From NCBI GenBank assembly GCA_039819545.1, contig JBCBRS010000002.1, positions 124,001-188,000 of the forward strand: 64,000 bases of DNA. Reading direction: 5' to 3'. Shown here one piece after another: positions 35,942-44,012 of the stretch. This stretch comes from CALLPQ01 sp039819545 (lineage in GTDB: Bacteria > Pseudomonadota > Alphaproteobacteria > Caulobacterales > Parvularculaceae). Below the pieces are notes generated by a model that was not told the origin of the DNA, ran no database searches, and worked only from the letters and a program-made list of their open reading frames with translations. How positions within the stretch are numbered: the stretch's first letter is position 1; every line of letters begins with the position of its first letter. The position numbers and the translations under genes are program-made.

Positions 35942-36528
35942 TGACTGATCCCACGGCTGCCCGGTTTTACCGCTGGCATCGATTTTAGACAATCAGGCAG
36001 ATCGTCCGCCGCCCAGCTTTCCACCTGCATCGTTGCGAGCGCCGTCATGGGTGCACCCACATCGGCACGACCGCCTGACCTGTCTATAAGACAGGCAAGG
36101 CCCATGACTTGTCCGCCAAAACCGCGCACAGCCTCAATACACTCGCGGGCCGATAAACCGGTAGAAACAATATCCTCAATAATCAGCACCCGGGCATTTT
36201 CGGTCAATGTAAATCCGCGCCGTAAGGTGAAGGTTCCGTCAACACGCTCTGTAAACATGAACGGTTTTTCGAGGTGACGCGCGGTCTCATACCCGTAGAT
36301 GATGGCCCCCATGGCGGGGGCAACCACGTAGTCGATCCGGTTGCCGAAATGGGTCAACGCCTTTTCCGCCAGCGCTCTGCACAGACGCGCTGTGCGGTCA
36401 GGGTACATGGAGACAAGTGACTTGTTCAGATAGGTATCAGAATGGCGCCCCGATGAGAGGACGAAGTGTCCTTTGAGCAGCGCCCCGGCTTCTTCAAATT
36501 CCCGCAACACTTCATCTTGCGTCATCAT
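35938..36528 (-). CDS. pyrE: Orotate phosphoribosyltransferase
   Basis: A 196-aa enzyme of pyrimidine synthesis that joins orotate and PRPP. The PRPP-binding loop is VLIIEDIVSTGLSARE, and KGHFVLSSGRHSDTYLNKS is the N-terminal substrate region. I chose the ATG at 36528 because GAGG lies 6 nt upstream; a start at 36573 would overlap rsh more and lacks family similarity. It overlaps the rsh 3' end by 17 nt. Confidence 0.95.
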   Translation of the reverse strand: MMTQDEVLREFEEAGALLKGHFVLSSGRHSDTYLNKSLVSMYPDRTARLCRALAEKALTHFGNRIDYVVAPAMGAIIYGYETARHLEKPFMFTERVDGTFTLRRGFTLTENARVLIIEDIVSTGLSARECIEAVRGFGGQVMGLACLIDRSGGRADVGAPMTALATMQVESWAADDLPDCLKSMPAVKPGSRGISQ

Positions 36529-38830
36529 GGTTTGCCTCATCTCGCTCAACAGAAATCGTAATTCGTGACGCACGCAGCGCCGTCAAAAGCTGCGTCAGGG
36601 TTTTGAGGTCTTTTACGCCCACGTCAATGACGAGATCAAAAAAGTCAGGGGTGCGGTTGATAAAGCTGATATTGGTGACCGACACGCCGTAGCGCGCGAT
36701 AACGGACGCAATTTCGCTCAGCCCCCCCACCTCGTTATGCACCGTCATCTTGATCGCAGAGGCGGCCCGGTACGCCGACTGATCGCTGCGCCAGCGCAAA
36801 TCAACCCAGCGGTCGAGCGCCGGATCACGCCGGGCCAGCGCTTTGCAGAAAATCGTATGCACATGAAGATGACGCGGACTATCCCCGGGTATGCTCTTTA
36901 TACCGACAATCCGGTCCCCCGGAATCGGCCGACAACAGGGCGCAAGCGAGGCGGCAAAGCCCGGTGTAATCCCCGCCACAATGCTCTTGGCATCGACCAA
37001 CGCGCCCGCGCTTGCTGCCCGAACTTCATTTTCGCTTATTGGCGGTGCACCGGGATAGATCGCCTCCACCAAAGCGGTGACCGACAAATCGCCACGCCCA
37101 ACCTGCGCCAACACTTCGTCAGTTGACGCAATATTCAGCCGCTCAAGGGCTTGCTTGACGGCCTTTGGCGAGAAATCGAGCTTAGCACCGGAGAATGCAC
37201 TCTCTGCAACACGCCTGCCCATGGCGATTTGGTCAGAATATTCGAGCTCTTTCAATCGGCGACGGATTGCCGTGCGCGCACGGCCGGTGAAGGCAATATC
37301 TTCCCATTCCGCCGGCGGTCGCGCATTGTCCGCCCGCAACACGCGCACCACGTCACCATTAGTCAACGCCGTACGCAAAGGCCGCGAGCGTTTATTTATC
37401 TCAACCCCGATACAGCTATCGCCAATGTCCGTGTGCACCGCATAGGCAAAATCAAGAGCACTCGATCCCTTCGGTAGGGCAATCACCCGGCCTTTTGGTG
37501 TGAAGCAAAAAACCTGATCCTGGAAAAGCTCAAGCTTTGCATACTTTAGCGCTTCGTCAGGATCTTCCCCCTGAAACAAGGCCTGCAGATTGCGCGGTGT
37601 GTGATAAAAATCAAAGTCCGGCGGAACAATATAATCGGTTTGCGAAGGCAGGTTCTGACTTACGCTATTGCCGGACGTCTCGCCTGGGTCTTTATACCGC
37701 CAATGGGCTGCCGCACCGCGCTCGGCATGGTCATGCATAGTCCGGGTACGGATTTGAATTTCAATCCGTTGACGATTACCGCCGGCACCTGGTGGGCCAA
37801 CCACGGCGGTATGGATTGATTGATAGTTGTTTGGCTTGGGCACCGAAATGTAATCGTCAAATTCCGAGGGGATCATACGCCAGCGGGTATGAATAATGCC
37901 AAGCGCCTGATAACAATCGTCGATTGTATCCACGATCACCCGAAAAGCATAAATGTCCGCCAGTTCCTCGAAAGAGAGGTTCTTTGCCTCCATCTTGCGC
38001 CAAATTGAGTAGGGTCGCTTTTCCCGGCTCATAACGTCGCAGGTCAGGCCCGCTGTGGATAAACGCTCGCGCAGAGTTTGGGCAAGCTCCACCACGCCCT
38101 TGACCGTATCCGTGTGCAGCCGATCAAGCTGCCTCGCAAGGGTGTCATAGGCTTGCGGGTTCAGTACCCGGAACGATAGATCGTCAAGCTCGTCGCGGAA
38201 CCGCTGGATACCGATACGCCCGGCAAGCGGCGCATAAATCTCCAAGGTCTCGCGGGCAATACGCTCTTTTTTTTCCTGATTAGAAAAAAAATGCAGAGTA
38301 CGCATATTATGCAGACGGTCGGCCAGCTTCACGAGCAGCACCCGCACATCGTCGGCCATGGCCATGACGAGCTTGCGAAAATTCTCCGCCTGCTTGCTTG
38401 CGCCCGTTCGCAATTCAATTTGGGAAAGCTTTGTCACCCCATCCACAAGCTGGGCGATCTCGTCCCCAAAAAGCACGCGGATATCATCAAGCGAGGTGTC
38501 TGTATCTTCTACCGTATCATGCAGGAGTGCGGTGATGACGGTTGCCGGGTCGGCTTTGAGTTCTGTGAGGATTGCAGCGACCGCAAGCGGGTGAGTGAAA
38601 TAGGGGTCACCGGATTTTCGCGTCTGACCGCCATGAGCCTTCATGGCAAAAACGTAGGCGCGGTTTAACAGGTCTTCGTCAAAATCGGGCGCGTAACCAC
38701 GGACTCGGTCGGCCAACTCAAACTGCCGGATAAAGCCCACCGGCAACGAGGAGCTTGCCCCATCTTTTGCGCCGGGCCCATTGGGGTGTTCAGGGTTCGG
38801 CGCGGTCGTGCTGTTGAGGGATGCTGCCAT
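36512..38830 (-). CDS. rsh: Bifunctional (p)ppGpp synthetase/hydrolase (Rel/SpoT homologue)
   Basis: A 772-aa stringent-response enzyme. The HD hydrolase domain has HGGQTRKSGDPYFTHPLAVA and LLHDTVEDT. The synthetase domain has YSIWRKMEAKNLSFEELAD and VPKPNNYQSIHTAVVGP. A TGS domain (CFTPKGRVIALPKGSSALDF) and a C-terminal ACT domain follow. Alphaproteobacteria usually carry one such enzyme, controlling growth arrest and cell-cycle responses. I chose the ATG at 38830 with GAGG 8 nt upstream; a GTG at 38836 is an alternative. It follows rpoZ, the conserved order. Confidence 0.95.
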   Translation of the reverse strand: MAASLNSTTAPNPEHPNGPGAKDGASSSLPVGFIRQFELADRVRGYAPDFDEDLLNRAYVFAMKAHGGQTRKSGDPYFTHPLAVAAILTELKADPATVITALLHDTVEDTDTSLDDIRVLFGDEIAQLVDGVTKLSQIELRTGASKQAENFRKLVMAMADDVRVLLVKLADRLHNMRTLHFFSNQEKKERIARETLEIYAPLAGRIGIQRFRDELDDLSFRVLNPQAYDTLARQLDRLHTDTVKGVVELAQTLRERLSTAGLTCDVMSREKRPYSIWRKMEAKNLSFEELADIYAFRVIVDTIDDCYQALGIIHTRWRMIPSEFDDYISVPKPNNYQSIHTAVVGPPGAGGNRQRIEIQIRTRTMHDHAERGAAAHWRYKDPGETSGNSVSQNLPSQTDYIVPPDFDFYHTPRNLQALFQGEDPDEALKYAKLELFQDQVFCFTPKGRVIALPKGSSALDFAYAVHTDIGDSCIGVEINKRSRPLRTALTNGDVVRVLRADNARPPAEWEDIAFTGRARTAIRRRLKELEYSDQIAMGRRVAESAFSGAKLDFSPKAVKQALERLNIASTDEVLAQVGRGDLSVTALVEAIYPGAPPISENEVRAASAGALVDAKSIVAGITPGFAASLAPCCRPIPGDRIVGIKSIPGDSPRHLHVHTIFCKALARRDPALDRWVDLRWRSDQSAYRAASAIKMTVHNEVGGLSEIASVIARYGVSVTNISFINRTPDFFDLVIDVGVKDLKTLTQLLTALRASRITISVERDEANHDDAR

Positions 38831-38832
38831 GG

Positions 38833-39173
38833 TCACCGCCTCAGCCGTGGCTGGCGCCGCCGCTGCGTGCGAAGAAGGCTGGCCCTTTTGGTCATGTGCT
38901 TGCGCCGCGCGAGGCTAAGCTTACGCCGGGCAGAAAGCCGAGTTTGTAGCATTCGCCGAATGCGGTGGGTCAGGCTGCGCCGGGCGCGGCTTTTCCGACC
39001 GGTGAGGGATGGGACGCGCGATGCGCTGGGCAAGGTCATGGCGGGGCGGCCTTTACGCTGACAAACCAGCCTCTGAAAAAGGCTTAGGGCACCGTAAAGA
39101 GTAGAACATTTCCACATTAACGCGAAACGAAAATGCTTAAGTTGGGATAAGCGACAGGGTCCCGCTGGAAGCC
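38833..39173 (-). other. Spacer between rpoZ and rsh containing an Arg-rich small open frame
   Basis: A minus-strand frame of up to 94 codons (38833-39117) ends 2 nt before the rsh start. Its second half is extremely basic (for example RRMLQTRLSARRKLSLARRK). The opposite strand carries a similar Arg-rich open frame (38786-39061), a warning that GC composition alone may explain both. I see no family similarity and no strong ribosome binding site. It could be a small basic protein or leader; more likely it is chance. The region must also carry any internal promoter for rsh. Confidence 0.25.
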
Positions 39174-39539
39174 TTAGCTTTTCGGCAAGCTTTGCTGCCC
39201 GGTCATGCCAGAATCCTGAAGTGACTTAATGAAGTCAGCTTCATTCAGCTCGTCAAACTCAGGTTTGTCGGCGGTTTCCGCCTCAGGATCAGCCGCTTCC
39301 ACATCGTCGGTGCTGTTATGTTTTTGCAAGGAGGAGACGAGGTCTTCTTCCAGCTCATCGGGCTTCAGGGCACCGTCGGCAATTTCGCGCAGGGCAACAA
39401 CCGGGTTTTTATCATTGTCGCGATCAACCAGTAGTCCCGCCCCCGAGGAGAGGATCCGCCCGCGATGGGCAGCCAGTAGAACAAGATCGAACCGGTTCGT
39501 CACTTTATCAACGCAGTCTTCGACGGTGACGCGGGCCAT
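39174..39539 (-). CDS. rpoZ: DNA-directed RNA polymerase subunit omega
   Basis: A 121-aa subunit that chaperones the beta-prime subunit and aids ppGpp response. The N-terminus ARVTVEDCVDKVTNRFDLVL and NPVVALREIADG are conserved. The acidic tail beyond residue 70 is typical of alphaproteobacterial omega. I chose the ATG at 39539; 18 further codons in frame are not family-like. Located directly upstream of rsh, as in many proteobacteria. Confidence 0.95.
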   Translation of the reverse strand: MARVTVEDCVDKVTNRFDLVLLAAHRGRILSSGAGLLVDRDNDKNPVVALREIADGALKPDELEEDLVSSLQKHNSTDDVEAADPEAETADKPEFDELNEADFIKSLQDSGMTGQQSLPKS

Positions 39540-39648
39540 GGGCAACACTCCAAATTCTTTGAGAAGATTGGTGGAATAGAACCTTCCCCGCAAAATGACA
39601 AGACCCTTTATAGGCCCAATATGCGCCGTCTGGTTACTGACGCTTCCC

Positions 39649-40218
39649 TCACTTTAGGGGTACCGTAGTGACCGTTTCTAGTGCTGCCAAAAGCTCGGCT
39701 GCGCGCTTCCCGGTTTGAGGATCACGCCAGTCCGTCCAAACCTCGCACAACGGCACAAGCACAAAATCGCGCTGCGTTGCTCTTGGATGCGGCAGGCATA
39801 ACGCGGTGGGCTCGCCAGAAGGTGGCACGATGATCCGCCCGCTCCAATCCACAAGATCAAGATCAAGCGTTCGCGGCGCATTCGCCCTGCGGCGCTGACG
39901 CTCGAAAACGGCCTCCACATCATGGAGAAGGTCGAGTACGGCGTGGGGTCCAAGACCGGTTTCGCCCACAAAAACCGCATTTACAAAGGGCGGATCACCG
40001 GCGTCGGGCCAGGCCGGCGAGCGATAAAGCCCGCTGCAACGCGGCGCCTGAAAAATTTCCGACAGCGCCTGAAGGGCTGCTGCCACCGTTTGTGCGGGCT
40101 TGTGCGCATGAAGCGGCTGATTGGCACCCAACGCGATTACCAATCGCTTTGGGTCGCGATCAGCATTACCGTAGATGTGATCGGCCGGGTCGGCGCAGGA
40201 TCGTTCAAAACTTGACAT
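39649..40218 (-). CDS. folK: 2-amino-4-hydroxy-6-hydroxymethyldihydropteridine diphosphokinase
   Basis: A 189-aa folate-pathway kinase that pyrophosphorylates the pterin. LVIALGANQPLHAHK at the start, the signature ANAPRTLDLDLVDW and LPHPRATQRDFVLVPL are diagnostic. I chose the ATG at 40218, which begins about 24 residues before the conserved strand. A longer frame to 40392 would run into the divergent NYN gene. The NYN gene starts 127 nt away on the other strand, a conserved alphaproteobacterial arrangement. Confidence 0.93.
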   Translation of the reverse strand: MSSFERSCADPADHIYGNADRDPKRLVIALGANQPLHAHKPAQTVAAALQALSEIFQAPRCSGLYRSPAWPDAGDPPFVNAVFVGETGLGPHAVLDLLHDVEAVFERQRRRANAPRTLDLDLVDWSGRIIVPPSGEPTALCLPHPRATQRDFVLVPLCEVWTDWRDPQTGKRAAELLAALETVTTVPLK

Positions 40219-40345
40219 ACCGACAAACACCCATAGGCATTCAGGGCTAAGGCCCCGTAATTGAACCCTTTTACGCCATTCAATGCCCCGGTAGTGTTGC
40301 CGGTGGATAGCGCCGTGATCAACCGGGCAACCGCATGAGGCATAT

Positions 40346-40999
40346 ATGAGTTTCCTTAATCTCAAACCCACAGAGAAGACAGCCCTCTTCATCGACGGCG
40401 CAAACCTCTATAAAGCTGCAAGAAATCTTGGGTTTGATATTGATTACAAGCGCTTGCTATCGATTGTGCACGAAGAAGCCCATCTTGTCCGCGCCTACTA
40501 TTTCACGGCCATGCAAGAAGACCGCGATCAGGATTATTCGCCGCTGCGCCCGCTGGTCGATTGGCTGGATTACAATGGATACACGATGATCACAAAGTTA
40601 GCGCGCGATTACACCGACGCGCAGGGGCGCAAACGGTTCAAGGGCTCGACCGATGTTGAGCTATCGGTTGAGATGTTGCAGCTTGCCGATGCGCTGGACC
40701 ATGTGGTGCTGTTTAGCGGCAACGGTGATTTTCGGCGCCTAATCGAGGCCGTGCAGGCAAAGGGCGTGCGCGTCACTGTCGTCTCCACGATCAAATCAAG
40801 CCCGCCCATGGCCTCCGATGAATTACGCCGGCAAGCGGACCAGTTCATTGATATCACCAATATTGAAAAAACCATCGGGCGCGCTGGGGGGCATCAGGGT
40901 CAGCAAAATCGCAAGCCTCGTCCGGTACAGGCCGACGATGGGCTCGATGACTATGATTATGACGACGATGACTATGAAGAAACCTTTGAAGACGACTAG
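40346..40999 (+). CDS. NYN-domain protein (LabA/DUF88 family, putative RNase)
   Basis: A 217-aa PIN-like nuclease-fold protein. The acidic metal-site residues appear in ALFIDGANLYKAARNLGF, STDVELSVEMLQLAD and LFSGNGDFRRLIEA, the NYN pattern. The last 25 residues are a very acidic tail rich in Asp and Tyr, odd but seen in homologues. Predicted to cut RNA; the physiological target is unknown. Divergent from folK and followed by the UDG gene after 33 nt. Confidence 0.9.
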   Translation: MSFLNLKPTEKTALFIDGANLYKAARNLGFDIDYKRLLSIVHEEAHLVRAYYFTAMQEDRDQDYSPLRPLVDWLDYNGYTMITKLARDYTDAQGRKRFKGSTDVELSVEMLQLADALDHVVLFSGNGDFRRLIEAVQAKGVRVTVVSTIKSSPPMASDELRRQADQFIDITNIEKTIGRAGGHQGQQNRKPRPVQADDGLDDYDYDDDDYEETFEDD

Positions 41000-41032
41000 C
41001 GCGCCCTCGCCCCGGCACATGGCAACACAGTA

Positions 41033-41758
41033 ATGACCGCCACAGCGCCAGAAAATATCCATAAACCACGTAGTCGCCTGTTCCCTAAATCAGCGATACC
41101 GCTGGCAGGGTGTCGGCGCTGCTCGCGTCTTGCCACTTACCGCAAAGAGAACAAAGCCAGCGCGCCGAGCTGGCACAATGGCGCGGTGCCACCGCTAGGC
41201 CAAGCCGATGCCCGGTTGCTTATCCTTGGCCTGGCCCCGGGCCGCCGGGGTGCCAACCGTACAGGTCACATTTTTCACGGTGACGCTAGCGGTGCCTTTC
41301 TGTTCACGGGTCTTCTGAACGCCGGGCTGGCAACGGGTGTCTATGATGGGGTCAGCCCCCGATCTCTCTGGCTGCCTGGTATTGCCATCACCAATGCGGT
41401 CGCCTGCGCACCGCCCGGAAACGCGCCAACCAGCGCGGAGTTTGATCAATGCGCGGCTTATCTTCGTGCCCTGGTGCGGGCCATGCGTGACTTACGAGTC
41501 GTGCTTGCCCTTGGCGGCCAGGCCCACAGGGCTTTTTTGCGAACCATGGGCGTAAAACGCGCCGCCTTCCCTTTTGCGCACGGCGCGGCCCATGACCTTA
41601 CCGTCAGCGGGCGAAAAATCCCAAAGCACGCCAGCGGCCACATCCGCCTCATGAACAGCTACCATTGCTCGCAGCAAAACACCCGTACCGGACGCCTCAC
41701 CCCTGCCATGTTTGCGCGTATTCTCGCTGAGGTAAAAAGGCAACTGCCGGGCTCTTAA
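41033..41758 (+). CDS. Uracil-DNA glycosylase, family 5 (UdgB-like) with Fe-S cluster
   Basis: A 241-aa DNA repair enzyme that removes uracil and related deaminated bases. Motif A is LGLAPGRRGANRTG, with the neutral residue typical of family 5, and the C-terminal loop is NSYHCSQQNTRTGRL. Cys residues in GCRRCSRLA and in VACAPPGNAPTSAEFDQC have the spacing of a 4Fe-4S cluster. It follows the NYN gene by 33 nt. The ribosome binding site is weak. Confidence 0.9.
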   Translation: MTATAPENIHKPRSRLFPKSAIPLAGCRRCSRLATYRKENKASAPSWHNGAVPPLGQADARLLILGLAPGRRGANRTGHIFHGDASGAFLFTGLLNAGLATGVYDGVSPRSLWLPGIAITNAVACAPPGNAPTSAEFDQCAAYLRALVRAMRDLRVVLALGGQAHRAFLRTMGVKRAAFPFAHGAAHDLTVSGRKIPKHASGHIRLMNSYHCSQQNTRTGRLTPAMFARILAEVKRQLPGS

Positions 41759-41815
41759 CTCGACCGTGCGGGCAATCTGCGCTATCGCCACACGCGAACC
41801 AAGGATGGAGAACCA

Positions 41816-42301
41816 ATGAGCCGAAATTTCGGCCTGCCCTCAAAACCCGGTAACGTGACCTTGCGCGGCGCGAAAGATATACGCCCGGTCGCAACCCTTT
41901 TTGTGAGCGGCATTTTCGGGATCATCGGCGCCATGATCGCCGGGATCAGCTTTACCGAAGCGAGGGTTCTGCTGGGAGGCCTATTCCATGACAAATCGCT
42001 TTTTGCCGCGGTGTTCCTTGCTGGCTTCGGGGCGTGGTTTTATGTCTGGCTGGTCCGCCCCCGCTTTGCCGCGCATTTTCAACCAGGCGGCGGCGATCCG
42101 TTCTCGGACATTTTACGGTTCTATGTGAAGGCCGCGTGCGGCCTGTTGATCTTTCTCCTCATCGCCAGAGCATCGCGCTTCGCAGCTGGCGATATGGCGG
42201 CAACACTCCTGCTGTGCGCGAGCGGGGGCGCCGGGGCAGCGGCCGCCTTCCAGACCGTCATCGCCTTCGTCCCGGGCTATGACCGCGAACCGGGCGCGTA
42301 G
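41816..42301 (+). CDS. Hypothetical membrane protein
   Basis: A 161-aa protein with about four hydrophobic segments (VATLFVSGIFGIIGAMIAG, SLFAAVFLAGFGAWFYVWLV, ACGLLIFLLIA and ATLLLCASGGAGAAAAFQ). I do not recognise a family. Charged loops are short and no catalytic motif is visible. It follows the UDG gene by 57 nt on the same strand and faces the YceI gene. Confidence 0.65.
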   Translation: MSRNFGLPSKPGNVTLRGAKDIRPVATLFVSGIFGIIGAMIAGISFTEARVLLGGLFHDKSLFAAVFLAGFGAWFYVWLVRPRFAAHFQPGGGDPFSDILRFYVKAACGLLIFLLIARASRFAAGDMAATLLLCASGGAGAAAAFQTVIAFVPGYDREPGA

Positions 42302-42380
42302 GTTTCCGAATATTATTTTTCTGGGCAATCCTTGCACTGATCAAGGTTCAGTTTCAGTAGACTTTGTACTCTAATTATGA

Positions 42381-42400
42381 CCCCGGTTCGAAGGCCGGGG
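42381..42400. terminator. GC-rich hairpin between convergent genes
   Basis: A perfect 6-bp stem (CCCCGG with CCGGGG) around an 8-nt loop lies in the 225-nt gap between the genes ending at 42301 (+) and 42527 (-). There is no T-run on either strand. The TTCGAA loop superficially resembles a tRNA T-arm, but no acceptor stem or D-arm is found. A weak bidirectional terminator is possible. Confidence 0.3.
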
Positions 42401-42526
42401 ATACTGAATAGCTATACAAATCGACCTCATAGTCCCGTGCAAGCCAAGCGCCGGAACGGAAGATATTATCACGTCCCAGCAAGTTTTCCGTGAGGCCCAA
42501 CCCAAAGTCCTTATCTGAAGAAACCC

Positions 42527-43168
42527 CTACCGCGTGGCGCTAATCTCAAAATCGATATCAACTTCAAGCGCAACCCATTGGCCTGACTGCCATTCACCCT
42601 GCCCGACACCGAAATCGGTGCGGATGATCGTCACGCTGCCGCGCGCCTGCGCGCTGTCGCCGTCAATATCGACGGTGAACGGGAGCGCCAACTCTTTGGA
42701 TGCATCGCGCATGGTCAGGGTACCTTCGGCAAGGTACCCACCATCAGCGCTAGCGGTGATTGCCTCGCTCCGAAAGACAGCCTGAGGATAGTCTTTCACT
42801 GCGAACCAGTCATTGCCGGGAAGCGCGGAGTCTTTTTGCCGATCACCAATTTTCGCGGACTTCATCGTAACGGTAACCGTTATCGCCGCCTCATTGAGAT
42901 TGTCCGGGTCAAAATGAATATCCGCATCAAAATCCCGGAAGGTACCGGTAAAGGCCTTTCCGTTCTGCTTGCCGGTGAAGCTCAGTGTTGAGGCATCTTT
43001 TCGGACCTCCCATTGCCCGCCCCAACCAATCTGCGTTTCGCTGCTCGCAGCCTCATTGATCGTGGCAGTTGACGGAGCCTGATCTTGTGCCGCTGATCCC
43101 CCGCAAGCGGCCAGCAAAACCATACCAGCCACCGGGGTAAATGAACGGACCATCGATTTGTTAGACAT
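42527..43168 (-). CDS. YceI-family lipoprotein
   Basis: A 213-aa periplasmic lipoprotein: the lipobox VLLAACGG follows a short hydrophobic stretch. The YceI lipocalin-like barrel is recognisable in SFTGKQNGKAFTGTFRDFDADIHFDPDNL, VTVTMKSAKIGDRQKDSALPGNDWFAVKDYPQAVF and the C-terminal FEISATR. Family members bind isoprenoid quinones or similar lipids. The cytochrome b561 gene lies immediately upstream on the same strand, a very common pairing. Confidence 0.92.
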   Translation of the reverse strand: MSNKSMVRSFTPVAGMVLLAACGGSAAQDQAPSTATINEAASSETQIGWGGQWEVRKDASTLSFTGKQNGKAFTGTFRDFDADIHFDPDNLNEAAITVTVTMKSAKIGDRQKDSALPGNDWFAVKDYPQAVFRSEAITASADGGYLAEGTLTMRDASKELALPFTVDIDGDSAQARGSVTIIRTDFGVGQGEWQSGQWVALEVDIDFEISATR

Positions 43169-43211
43169 GTTAAACCCCTAAAGGTAAAGTTCAGTACAGA
43201 AAGTTTCCGGT

Positions 43212-43805
43212 TTATGCACGCGGCGGATGAAGACCTGGTACCATGCGCGCTAGCACGCCGTCACGATCCTTGAAATGATGTTTCAGCGCCGCACCAATAT
43301 GCAGCGCCAAGAGGGCAACCATCGCCAACCCCAGTAGCTCATGCACCTGCTTGAACACCGCTTCCACTGGCTTTTTATCGTCAACACCCTCCCAAAAAGG
43401 CAGATGCGGCCAAGGGATAACCTCAAACAGGACCGTTGGAATATTGTACGGCGAAACCGAGACCATGGCCCAACCGGACAGGGGGATGGCGATCATAAAC
43501 CCATAAAAGGCCACATGGGTGAAATGCGAAACGCGCTTTTGCCATGTCGGCATTTCCGCCGGTAAGGCGGGTGGCCGATGGGTAAGGCGCCACCCCAAAC
43601 GAGCAACTGATAACAGTAGAATTGTAATGCCAAAGGATTTATGAAGCTGATAAATCTCGAAGGTGAGCGCATCGGTCTTCGGCAGAACCTTGGTCATGGC
43701 AACGCCGCCAATAACCTGACCAATGATCAGTAGGGCGATGATCCAGTGCAGAGCCTGGGCAACCCGCGAATAGCGCTCGCGCGCAGCCAAATCCGCTGTG
43801 GTCAT
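43212..43805 (-). CDS. Cytochrome b561 family protein
   Basis: A 197-aa inner-membrane di-haem b protein with four hydrophobic helices. His residues likely to bind haem are in AQALHWIIALLI, YQLHKSFGITIL, FTHVAFYGFMIAI and ALHIGAALKHHF. It probably shuttles electrons between quinol and a periplasmic acceptor, as in CybB. It is upstream of the YceI gene by 43 nt, forming a likely two-gene operon. Confidence 0.92.
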   Translation of the reverse strand: MTTADLAARERYSRVAQALHWIIALLIIGQVIGGVAMTKVLPKTDALTFEIYQLHKSFGITILLLSVARLGWRLTHRPPALPAEMPTWQKRVSHFTHVAFYGFMIAIPLSGWAMVSVSPYNIPTVLFEVIPWPHLPFWEGVDDKKPVEAVFKQVHELLGLAMVALLALHIGAALKHHFKDRDGVLARMVPGLHPPRA

Positions 43806-43893
43806 AAGGCCATCTCCCTGAATACGTGCAAGGTGTGTAACACGAGCAACGCCCGCGCACGAGACTACCTACTATCAGATTTGCGTGTTTGAC

Positions 43894-43943
43894 CTAGACT
43901 GCGTTTACATTTTGTTGAATCAAAACGGCAGTCTAGATTTTTT
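43894..43943 (+). terminator. Long hairpin with T-run, plus-strand orientation
   Basis: CTAGACTGC at 43894 pairs perfectly with GCAGTCTAG at 43928, and the stem can extend past a bulge (GTTT against AAAAC). It is followed by ATTTTTT. This fits a Rho-independent terminator for plus-strand transcription, yet no plus-strand gene ends here. It might end a small RNA, or serve as an operator for the minus-strand cytochrome b561 gene. Confidence 0.4.
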
Positions 43944-43966
43944 AGGGTTGGCGCGTTCGAACCCAA

Positions 43967-43989
43967 GTCGATGGATGGGAACCATCGAC
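43967..43989 (-). terminator. Perfect hairpin downstream of phosphodiester glycosidase gene
   Basis: GTCGATGG and CCATCGAC are perfect reverse complements around a 7-nt loop, 24 nt past the stop of the minus-strand gene ending at 44013. On the minus strand only a weak T-rich tail follows. It is a reasonable terminator for that gene, though a plus-strand T-run (CCCTTTTT) also follows it. Confidence 0.4.
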
Positions 43990-44012
43990 GATCACCCTTT
44001 TTGTGAACCGCT

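Noticed and set aside
38786..39061. Arg-rich plus-strand open frame over the rsh start
   Set aside because: Mirror of the Arg-rich frame on the other strand, low complexity and overlapping the start of rsh; no ribosome binding site.
42381..42425. Possible tRNA T-arm (GGTTCGAA within a GC stem)
   Set aside because: No acceptor, D or anticodon arm can be built around it; the stem is 6 bp with an 8-nt loop, unlike a T-arm.
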